Positions 1 through 5,228 of a stretch of DNA of 6,510 nt are shown here, piece by piece. Numbering within the stretch: position 1 is the stretch's first letter; the number at the start of each line of letters is the position of its first letter. A program made the position numbers and the translations under genes. This stretch comes from an uncultured Clostridia bacterium (lineage in GTDB: Bacteria > Bacillota > Clostridia > Christensenellales > Aristaeellaceae), in assembly GCA_947600345.1 (NCBI GenBank), contig CANQGC010000169.1:1-6510 (forward strand), read 5' to 3'. A model generated the notes under the pieces. It saw nothing but the letters and a program-made list of their open reading frames with translations, made no database searches and was not told the DNA's origin.

Positions 1-26
1 CTTTAGAGGGCGACCACAGGAGATAT

Positions 27-39
27 GCCCTTATAGGGC
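27..39. terminator. short GC hairpin downstream of the MATE gene
   Basis: A perfect 5-bp stem (GCCCT/AGGGC) with loop TAT lies to the left of the larger hairpin at 45-74. On the minus strand it is the second palindrome met after the MATE stop codon. It has no T-tract and the stem is short, so a terminator role is only suggested by position. It may simply be an accessory palindrome. Confidence 0.3.
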
Positions 40-44
40 TTGGT

Positions 45-74
45 CAAACCACCAGTTCAACTGGTGGTTTTGAC
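45..74. terminator. probable bidirectional terminator hairpin after the MATE gene
   Basis: AAACCACCAG (46-55) pairs perfectly with CTGGTGGTTT (61-70) around the loop TTCAA. The stem can be lengthened by GTC/GAC outer bases with one bulged T. It begins about 20 bases beyond the MATE stop codon on the minus strand. On the plus strand the stem is followed by a T-rich stretch (TTTTGACTTTTGTT), which is better terminator form than the minus-strand side (only TTTG). It could therefore serve MATE and also a converging gene lying left of the window. The structure is directly visible; its activity is inferred. Confidence 0.55.
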
Positions 75-95
75 TTTTGTTCCTCTGCTCGAATC

Positions 96-1457
96 CTATG
101 CGAGCTCCTGCCTCTTCCTGCCCCAGCGCAGATAGAAGTACGTCACCTCCACGATGCAGCAGGCGACCCAGCCCACCGGGTAGCTGACGCCCACCAGCAG
201 CTCCGTGTTGCTGATGAAGCGCGTCACGACAAACAGGTAAACCTGCCGCACCGCCACAAAGTTCAGCAGCATGATCACCATCGGCCCGGTGGAATCCCCG
301 CGTCCGCGGAGCGCGCCCGCCAGCGTGTGGTTGACGCAGTTGAACAGCATGAAGAACACGTTCGCCCGCAAAAACAGCACGCCGAAGCGAATCACGTCCG
401 CGTCGCTGGTGAAGATGCCCGTCACCGGCCCGGCAAACGCGAACAGCAGCGCCGCGATGACCGCCGTGATCCCCACGGCGAGCAGCAGCGACTCCACCGT
501 GCCCCGGTTCACCCGATCCTCCCGGCCCGCGCCGATGTTCTGCCCCACGAAGGTCGTGGCGGCCATCGCCACGCTCTGCATCGGCAGCATGATGAAGGTA
601 TCGAGCTTGTTGTAGCAGCTCCAGCCCGCCATGCAGGCCGAGCCGAAGAAGTTCACGTAGGACTGCACGAACACGTTGGAAAACGCCGTGATAACGCTCT
701 GCACCCCGGCGGGCAGGCCGATCATGAAGATCTGCCGGAGCACAATGCGATCGCATCGAAGGTCGCGCCAGGTCAGGCGGTAGACCTCCCCCGTGCGGGA
801 CAGCAGCACCAGGATCATGCCCGCGGAGAGGAACTGGGCGATGATCGTAGCCCAGGCCACGCCGGCGACGCCCGCGTGGAAGACGATCACGAACACCAGG
901 TCCAGTATCGCGTTGACCACGCTGGTGAAGATCAAGAACAGCAGCGGGCGCCGGGTATCCCCCACCGCGCGGAGTATGCCGCTGCCCATGTTGTAGACCA
1001 GCAGACCCGAGATTCCGGCGAAGTAGATGGTCAGGTACTCCCGGGCCGCGGGCATCACGTCGTCCGGCGTGGCCATGAAGCGCAGCATCGGGTCGACCAT
1101 CCATATGCCGATGACCGTAAAGAGCACCCCGCAGACGAAGGTCACGAAGATCGTGGTCTCCACGGCCACGTGCAGGCTGTCGTCCTCTCGCGCGCCGAAG
1201 TAGCGGCTGATGACCACGCCCGCGCCGGTGGACACGCCGTTGAAGAAGAACACCAGCATGTTGATGATCATCGTGGTGGCGCCCACCGCCGCCAGCGCCT
1301 CCTTGCCCACGAAGTTGCCCACGACCAGCGAGTCCACCGTGTTGTACATCATCTGGAACAGGTTTCCGATGATCATCGGCACGGAAAACTGGATCAGCAG
1401 TAGCAGGATGTTTCCCACCGTCATGTCCCGCGCGGACGTCTTTCCCTTGGTATGCAT
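96..1457 (-). CDS. MATE family multidrug/toxin efflux transporter
   Basis: This encodes a 453-residue integral membrane protein of the multidrug and toxic compound extrusion family, which exports cationic drugs or metabolites in exchange for Na+ or H+. Length and hydrophobicity fit the usual 12-helix, two-lobe fold. The N-lobe signature is clear at residues 26-60 (PMIIGNLFQMMYNTVDS, then VVGNFVGKEALAAVG). The two lobes show the family's internal repeat: GILRAVGDTRRP at 160-171 against GALRGRGDSTGP at 381-392, and the FGARED region near 87-92 against IGAGREDR at 308-315. The chosen ATG has a GAGGTG ribosome binding site 10 bases upstream and a promoter just beyond it, and the protein ends in a basic cytoplasmic tail before a TAG stop. 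It appears to be transcribed alone, since palindromes separate it from the GH3 gene. The family is certain for practical purposes. The substrate and subfamily (NorM, DinF or MepA-like) cannot be told from sequence alone, so no symbol is given. Confidence 0.95.
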   Translation of the reverse strand: MHTKGKTSARDMTVGNILLLLIQFSVPMIIGNLFQMMYNTVDSLVVGNFVGKEALAAVGATTMIINMLVFFFNGVSTGAGVVISRYFGAREDDSLHVAVETTIFVTFVCGVLFTVIGIWMVDPMLRFMATPDDVMPAAREYLTIYFAGISGLLVYNMGSGILRAVGDTRRPLLFLIFTSVVNAILDLVFVIVFHAGVAGVAWATIIAQFLSAGMILVLLSRTGEVYRLTWRDLRCDRIVLRQIFMIGLPAGVQSVITAFSNVFVQSYVNFFGSACMAGWSCYNKLDTFIMLPMQSVAMAATTFVGQNIGAGREDRVNRGTVESLLLAVGITAVIAALLFAFAGPVTGIFTSDADVIRFGVLFLRANVFFMLFNCVNHTLAGALRGRGDSTGPMVIMLLNFVAVRQVYLFVVTRFISNTELLVGVSYPVGWVACCIVEVTYFYLRWGRKRQELA

Positions 1458-1467
1458 CGCGTAAATT

Positions 1468-1473
1468 CACCTC
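1468..1473 (-). promoter_or_regulatory. ribosome binding site of the MATE gene
   Basis: The minus strand reads GAGGTG, 10 bases before the ATG at 1457. It supports that ATG as the start, in agreement with the MATE alignment, where the conserved DMTVGNILLLL segment follows closely. Confidence 0.7.
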
Positions 1474-1483
1474 GCGTGCCTCC

Positions 1484-1512
1484 ATCATAGCGCGGTGGCA
1501 GCCATAAAACAA
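1484..1512 (-). promoter_or_regulatory. sigma-A-like promoter of the MATE gene
   Basis: On the minus strand TTGTTT (1507-1512) and TATGAT (1484-1489) are separated by exactly 17 bases. They match four of six and five of six bases of the TTGACA/TATAAT consensus. Transcription would start near 1477, giving a leader of about 20 bases that holds the ribosome binding site. This indicates that MATE need not depend on read-through from the GH3 gene. The call rests on motif and spacing only. Confidence 0.6.
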
Positions 1513-1564
1513 GCAACATTTTGTGAATCTCCCATGGACAACGCACCTCGTCCCCCCAGAAGGG

Positions 1565-1602
1565 AGAATCCAAGGAACCTCAGGTTCCTTGGCAGAGATT
1601 CT
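1565..1602. repeat. perfect 10-bp hairpin with TCA loop and an outer arm
   Basis: CCAAGGAACC (1570-1579) pairs with GGTTCCTTGG (1583-1592) across the three-base loop TCA. AGAAT (1565-1569) can add pairs with ATTCT (1598-1602) after a bulge. The last bases of this outer arm overlap the first bases of the next hairpin, so the two structures partly compete. Confidence 0.85.
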
Positions 1603-1623
1603 TAAGGGACAGAGTCCCTTAAG
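1601..1623. repeat. perfect 10-bp hairpin with AGA loop
   Basis: CTTAAGGGAC (1601-1610) pairs with GTCCCTTAAG (1614-1623) around the loop AGA. The stem is perfect and immediately follows the previous hairpin. There is no T-tract on either strand, so it is not an ordinary intrinsic terminator. Confidence 0.85.
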
Positions 1624-1625
1624 CA

Positions 1626-1682
1626 GGTCCGGGCAGCGCCCGCGGGTCTGGGCGGAGCCCAGCGGGTCCGGGCGGAGCCCGA
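1626..1682. repeat. three tandem copies of a ~20-bp palindromic GC repeat
   Basis: Three units begin with GGTC at 1626, 1645 and 1665, giving periods of 19 and 20 bases. Each contains its own small hairpin: CGGGC-AGC-GCCCG (1630-1642), CTGGGC-GGA-GCCCAG (1648-1662) and CGGGC-GGA-GCCCG (1669-1681). In unit two the C-to-T change at the stem is matched by a compensating G-to-A change in the partner arm. This suggests that pairing is kept under selection or was copied as a palindrome. Confidence 0.8.
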
Positions 1683-1693
1683 AACACCCCCCA

Positions 1694-1765
1694 GCGGCCC
1701 GCGGTATCAAATACAAAGCTTGGCAATGCGTACCAAGGCTCCACCGTCCCCATACCGCGGGCCGC
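1694..1765. repeat. 14-bp perfect inverted repeat with nested stem
   Basis: GCGGCCCGCGGTAT (1694-1707) is the exact reverse complement of 1752-1765. The 44-base interval contains a smaller stem, AGCTTGG (1717-1723) against CCAAGGCT (1733-1740), with one bulged G. The arrangement resembles a miniature inverted-repeat element, but no transposase, target duplication or known terminal sequence is visible. Confidence 0.75.
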
Positions 1766-1776
1766 GTCGAGGCGAG

Positions 1777-1809
1777 TTTGGCTTGGGAAGCTCCGCTTCC
1801 CAAGCCAAA
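1777..1809. repeat. perfect 15-bp hairpin with TCC loop
   Basis: TTTGGCTTGGGAAGC (1777-1791) pairs perfectly with 1795-1809 around the three-base loop TCC. It is the longest perfect short-loop hairpin in the array. The terminal TTT/AAA gives it some resemblance to a bidirectional terminator, although the T-run past the stem is absent. A related sequence, CTTCCCAACTCGCC (1883-1896), mirrors 1771-1790 imperfectly. Confidence 0.85.
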
Positions 1810-1848
1810 GAGCAAACCAACCCCCCGCATCCCCTCCCCAACACACCA

Positions 1849-1874
1849 AGCGCCCCTCCTCGCGGAGGGGCGCT
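1849..1874 (-). terminator. probable terminator of the GH3 gene
   Basis: An 11-bp perfect stem (AGCGCCCCTCC/GGAGGGGCGCT) with a four-base loop starts about 30 bases past the GH3 stop codon on the minus strand. The following minus-strand sequence is only moderately U-rich (TTGGTGTGTT). This is a strong hairpin with a weak tail. Its position right after the stop codon is the main reason for calling it a terminator. Confidence 0.6.
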
Positions 1875-1905
1875 CATACACACTTCCCAACTCGCCCTAA
1901 AATCC

Positions 1906-4881
1906 TCAGCCCTTCTTCTTCCCGCGCACCAGCAGGCAGACCGCCAGCAGCTCAAGCAGCGCGAGCAGCGCCAGGCCGGCGATATCGGCGAACCTGACCA
2001 GCCTGGTCAGATTGCCGGGCCGGACGGACGGATCGCCCTCGCCGCCGTAGTCGCCGGAGTTGACGGCGGTGTAGAGTATGTTCTTGCAGGCCCGGCGCAT
2101 GGCCAGCAGCTCGGTGGCGCTCCTGTCGCTGAAGGCGTTCGCTCCGTCGGAATCCGCCCCCAGCATCAAATCGACGCCCGAGCGCACGCAACGGTCGGCG
2201 ATCATGTAGCCGTAGGGCCCGCCGGGGCCGGCCGCCACCACGCCCGCGAAGCCCCACTCGCCGCGAAGCACGCCGTCGAGCAGCTCCCCGCTGCCGCAAC
2301 AGGGCTCGGTTCCGATCCAGGAGGGAGCGACCGCGCAGGCCATGCCCGCGCCGCCGTAACCCTTGACGCAGAGCTCAAAGGGCTTCAGATAGATCTCGCG
2401 GATCGCCTGCTCGGAGGCGAAGGTCAGCAGGAAGGCGCGGCGGTTGGTCTCCTGATCGTTGAGCGCGAAGCGCTGAATCCAGGGATAGACGCCGCTGGCG
2501 GCGGCGCCGTTGCACTCGGCGGCCGCCAGGTACCCGGCCAGCACGCCGTCCTCGGAGTAGCCCGCGAAGTTGCCGCCCGCGAAGGCGCTGCGGTGGGTAT
2601 TCATCGACGGGCCGCGCCAGCCGTAGCAGCCGGCGGCGGCGCACTCCCGGCCCAGCGCCGCGCCCAGCTCCTCGATCAGCGCCGCGTTCCAGGTCTGGGC
2701 CATCAGCACCCCGGTGGGACGAGCATCGGAGCCGGACGGGGCCGCCGCGCCGCCGCAACCGGCGGTAGCGATCTTGCCCACGGACTCCACCGCCGCGGAC
2801 TGCCCGCCGCTCTGGAGGATCATCGCGGACATATCCTCGAAGCTCAGCTGGTCGAGCAGCGGCTCCCAGGCCTCGTCGCCGTAGTCCGCGCCGCGCAGCT
2901 CATAGAGGCGCTTGCCGTTCTCCGCGCCCAGGGTCGGCACCACGTCGCCGGGATCGTCGTGCAGCGCGGGATCGTAGATTCCGCAGGCGTCCTCCTCGAC
3001 CCGGGCGCGAACCTCGGCGCTCATCTCCAGGCTGACGGGCGCGGCGGTGGCCTCCGCGAGGTTGGCGAAGCCGTCCGCCCGGGAGAGCTGCACAAAGCCG
3101 CCGCGGGAATCGTCCTGGAACCGGTTCTCAGCGGGAACCCGGTCGCCGGCGCGGCCGTCGGTGTAGGCGATATCGCCGTCCACCTCGAAGCTCTGCTCGT
3201 CCAGCACGGTGTGGGAATCGGAGCGCAGCGACACGGTGTAGACGCCGGCCTCCAGCATGTAGCCGCCGCCGGGAAGCTTGATGCCGTCGTCGTAGGCGGC
3301 GAAGTCCTCCTTCGGGATGGAGAAGGAGAGGGTCTCGGATGCGCCGGGCTCCAGCGCGCCGGTCTTGCCGAAGCGGATCAGATTCACGCTGGCCTTTTCG
3401 ATGCCGCCGCTCTGGTAGGGCGGATCGAAGTAGAGCTCGACCACGTCCTTTCCGGCGACGGAGCCGGTGTTGGTCACCTTCACGCCGATCTCCACGCTGT
3501 CGCCGCTGGCGTCGAAGCGCTCGAACTCCTGGGCGAAGCTCGTGTAGCTCAGGCCGTAGCCGAAGGGAAAGAGCACCTGCTCGTCGTAGTCGATCGCGCC
3601 CTCCCTGGCGGCGGTCTCGTAGTACTTGTAGCCCACGTAGATGCCCTCGGCATAGTTGACGAAGGCCAGGTTGCCCTCGTAGGTTTCGTCCTTAGCGGCG
3701 ATGATTCGCTTGAGATCGTCCGCGTTGCTGTAGGAGAAGTTGCCCACGTTGTTCCAGCTGGGCGCGGCGGTCAGGTCGTAGACGTAGGTGTCCGCGGTCC
3801 TGCCCGAGGGATTGACCGCCCCGGAGAGGATCCCGCCCAGCGCGGACAGCCCCGTGCTCCCGCCGCCGGGGGCCAGGATCACCGCGCCGATCTGCGGGTA
3901 GTCGTCGATCCAGCCCAGCTCCATGGCGTTGTTGGCGTTGACCACCAGCACGACGCGCTCGAACTCGGAGCAGACCTTCTCCACCAGCTTCTCCTCGGTC
4001 ACGGAGAGCTCCAGGTAGTGCTCGCCGGGCTCAAAGTCGTCGTAATCGCCGTTGTTGGTGTAGCTGGCGCGCGTATAGCCGTAGTTGTCCGGCGCGACGG
4101 AGACGTCGCCCGCGATGTCGTAGGTTCCCCGGATGACGGCGCTCATGTCCCGGGGCAGATCCGCGCCCTCGCCGCCGGAGCGGGAGATCACGATCACCGC
4201 CGTGTCGGAGAACTCCCTGGCCCGGGCCATCACCTCGTCGGTGTACACGTCGACGGCCGGTTCGGGCAGCGTCCAATCCTGGCGCGCCTCGTCGATGACC
4301 GGGCGATCGGCGCGGTAGGCCGTGTATATTCCGCTCAGCTCCTCGTTGGTGGCGTAGCCCGCGTCGCTGAGCGACTGCAAAACGCCCACGGCGGAGGACC
4401 CATCGCCGGGAGCGGAGCCCGCGCCGCCGAGGACGGGATTCGTGGAGCTCCAGCCGAATACGTTCAGCGCCTTGGTGCCGGAGGGTAGCGGCAGCAGGCC
4501 GTCGTTCCGGACCAGCACCAGGCCCTCCTCGCCCACCCTGGCGATGACCGCATCGCGGGCGGCCGCGGCCTCCTCCGCCAGCGCGGCGGACGGCGCGTCG
4601 AGCGCGCCGGAGAGGCCCTCCCGCAGCGGGCCGAGGCAAGCGGCGTTGGCGCAGACCAGCGCGGCCAGCAGCCAGGCGATCAGGCAGTTCATGCGCGCGA
4701 AGCCCTTGACGCCCCGCCGGAGCCTGCGGGCGAGGAGGAACGCCACGACGGCGACCAGCAGCGCCCCGAGGACGATGTAGACGTAGAGGGCGCACGCTTC
4801 CACGTAGGATCGAAGCTCCCCGGCGCTCACGTTCAGCGGCGCGAAGATCGGCGAGAGCAGCGATGTGAGCAGATTGACCAT
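1906..4881 (-). CDS. membrane-anchored, circularly permuted GH3-family protein, probably catalytically inactive
   Basis: This is a 991-residue protein with inverted GH3 domain order: GH3 C-domain (about 105-445), Fn3-like domain (about 462-556), linker (about 570-670), then the barrel-type N-domain (about 672-940). Two N-terminal transmembrane segments (about 29-51 and 66-84) enclose a basic loop (RRLRRGVKGFAR), and one C-terminal segment (about 965-985) precedes RGKKKG, so the body should lie outside the membrane. Scaffold motifs are clear: EGLVLVRNDGLLPL at 119-132, GGEGAD at 236-241 with candidate acid/base Glu238, FPFGYGLSYTSF at 438-449, NTHRSAFAG at 761-769, FALNDQETNR at 805-814 and EQAIREIYLKPFE at 824-836. 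However, the sugar-binding and catalytic positions of the barrel are replaced: GGAAA at 710-714, GGNFA at 769-773, Gln803-Arg804 for Lys-His, and Gly885 for the nucleophile Asp. The family call is firm. Inactivity is inferred by comparison with consensus motifs from memory. The start at 4881 is chosen for its AAAGGAG site and because the longer frame from 4962 would begin inside the promoter. Confidence 0.9.
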   Translation of the reverse strand: MVNLLTSLLSPIFAPLNVSAGELRSYVEACALYVYIVLGALLVAVVAFLLARRLRRGVKGFARMNCLIAWLLAALVCANAACLGPLREGLSGALDAPSAALAEEAAAARDAVIARVGEEGLVLVRNDGLLPLPSGTKALNVFGWSSTNPVLGGAGSAPGDGSSAVGVLQSLSDAGYATNEELSGIYTAYRADRPVIDEARQDWTLPEPAVDVYTDEVMARAREFSDTAVIVISRSGGEGADLPRDMSAVIRGTYDIAGDVSVAPDNYGYTRASYTNNGDYDDFEPGEHYLELSVTEEKLVEKVCSEFERVVLVVNANNAMELGWIDDYPQIGAVILAPGGGSTGLSALGGILSGAVNPSGRTADTYVYDLTAAPSWNNVGNFSYSNADDLKRIIAAKDETYEGNLAFVNYAEGIYVGYKYYETAAREGAIDYDEQVLFPFGYGLSYTSFAQEFERFDASGDSVEIGVKVTNTGSVAGKDVVELYFDPPYQSGGIEKASVNLIRFGKTGALEPGASETLSFSIPKEDFAAYDDGIKLPGGGYMLEAGVYTVSLRSDSHTVLDEQSFEVDGDIAYTDGRAGDRVPAENRFQDDSRGGFVQLSRADGFANLAEATAAPVSLEMSAEVRARVEEDACGIYDPALHDDPGDVVPTLGAENGKRLYELRGADYGDEAWEPLLDQLSFEDMSAMILQSGGQSAAVESVGKIATAGCGGAAAPSGSDARPTGVLMAQTWNAALIEELGAALGRECAAAGCYGWRGPSMNTHRSAFAGGNFAGYSEDGVLAGYLAAAECNGAAASGVYPWIQRFALNDQETNRRAFLLTFASEQAIREIYLKPFELCVKGYGGAGMACAVAPSWIGTEPCCGSGELLDGVLRGEWGFAGVVAAGPGGPYGYMIADRCVRSGVDLMLGADSDGANAFSDRSATELLAMRRACKNILYTAVNSGDYGGEGDPSVRPGNLTRLVRFADIAGLALLALLELLAVCLLVRGKKKG

Positions 4882-4889
4882 AGCGCAGA

Positions 4890-4896
4890 CTCCTTT
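4890..4896 (-). promoter_or_regulatory. strong ribosome binding site fixing the GH3 gene start
   Basis: The minus strand reads AAAGGAG, 8 bases before the ATG at 4881. This near-perfect match to the anti-Shine-Dalgarno sequence decides between this ATG and an upstream in-frame ATG at 4962, which has no comparable site and falls in the -35 box. Confidence 0.85.
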
Positions 4897-4933
4897 CCGG
4901 CAAGTCGTTCTCCCGGCACATTCTGTTGTTAAG

Positions 4934-4962
4934 ATTATAACACAAACCTGCGCAGAGGACAA
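4934..4962 (-). promoter_or_regulatory. extended -10 promoter of the GH3 gene
   Basis: On the minus strand a perfect TATAAT (4934-4939) is preceded directly by TGT, forming a TGnTATAAT extended -10. TTGTCC (4957-4962) lies 17 bases upstream as the -35 box. Transcription should begin near 4927 and give a leader of about 46 bases. The spacer contains the 8-bp palindrome CTGCGCAG (4948-4955), a possible operator overlapping the RNA polymerase site. The promoter call is strong for a motif-based one; the operator is a guess. Confidence 0.8.
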
Positions 4963-5101
4963 AGCTTCGGGGCAAATTTATCAAGTAATTCATATATGCC
5001 GGCCATCGTTATGCACATGCGCCATATTTGTACCCGTCATTTTCGCCACATTCTCTCGCACCCATCCCGCGCCCGCGCCGAAGGGGCCGCGGGCGGACAC
5101 A

Positions 5102-5163
5102 AAAGCGCGGCGCGGAACCCCGGCCCCTTTGAATCAAGGGCCGAAGCTCCCGCGCCGCGCTTT
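5102..5163 (-). terminator. large nested hairpin, probable terminator of the regulator gene
   Basis: AAAGCGCGGCGCGG (5102-5115) is perfectly complementary to 5150-5163. Inside it a second stem forms from CGGCCC (5121-5126) with GGGCCG (5138-5143), extended by TTG/CAA around the loop AAT. Read on the minus strand, the GC stem ends in TTTTGTGT, which fits an intrinsic terminator 65 or more bases after the regulator's stop codon. It is unusually long and two-tiered for a terminator. Confidence 0.5.
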
Positions 5164-5173
5164 GCACGATGTC

Positions 5174-5214
5174 CCCGGCGCGCCCTGGGCGAATTGGCCC
5201 TCGGGCGCGCCGGG
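5174..5214. repeat. 12-bp GC-rich hairpin just after the regulator stop
   Basis: CCCGGCGCGCCC (5174-5185) pairs perfectly with GGGCGCGCCGGG (5203-5214). A nested GGGC/GCCC stem (5187-5190 with 5197-5200) encloses GAATTG. It lacks a T-tract, and together with the hairpin at 5102-5163 it forms a double palindrome between the regulator and the GH3 promoter. It could insulate the GH3 gene from read-through. Confidence 0.7.
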
Positions 5215-5228
5215 AGCTTTGAAGTTCC

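Larger units (their letters stand above)
1513..1905. other. 393-base intergenic region filled with palindromes, no gene seen
   Basis: This is the non-coding space between the GH3 stop codon and the MATE promoter. I see no supported gene on either strand. The open frames that cross it are low-complexity, Pro/Gly/Arg/Ala-rich translations of the palindromes and lack a usable ribosome binding site. From 1564 to 1874 it is almost completely made of inverted repeats, listed separately. The stretch 1513-1563 holds nothing recognisable apart from TCTCCC (1528-1533), which could pair with GGGAGA (1562-1567). Confidence 0.8.
4882..5228. other. intergenic region between regulator and GH3 gene
   Basis: There is no supported gene in these 347 bases. 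The left part holds the GH3 leader and promoter. The middle part (about 4963-5060) is clearly richer in A and T than the rest of the window and could carry regulatory sites, for example the near-palindrome GCACATGCGC at 5013-5022. The right part carries the two large GC-rich hairpins described separately. Confidence 0.75.

Noticed and set aside
15..35. Small plus-strand gene with AGGAG before an ATG at 24-26
   Set aside because: The spacing is too short and the frame ends at a stop after three codons.
1694..1809. tRNA or other known structured RNA gene
   Set aside because: Stems and loops do not fit a cloverleaf or any riboswitch consensus I know, and no anticodon arm or T-loop sequence is present.
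1564..1874. CRISPR array
   Set aside because: The repeats are palindromes of different sequence and length without uniform spacers, and there are no cas genes in the window.
31..1890. Long minus-strand open frame overlapping the MATE gene in another frame
   Set aside because: Its translation is Arg/Gly/His-rich without membrane segments and crosses the hairpin array and both gene boundaries. The MATE frame is strongly supported by family motifs.
1720..4488. Long open frame on the plus strand, antisense to the GH3 gene (over 900 codons)
   Set aside because: It is the opposite-strand shadow of a GC-rich gene. Its translation is low-complexity, rich in Ala, Gly, Val, His and Arg with no recognisable domain, it starts inside the palindrome array, and it lacks a ribosome binding site.
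4882..4962. Upstream ATG at 4962 as start of the GH3 gene, adding 27 residues
   Set aside because: That ATG lies in the -35 box of the promoter and would be upstream of the transcription start near 4927. The ATG at 4881 has AAAGGAG at 8 bases.
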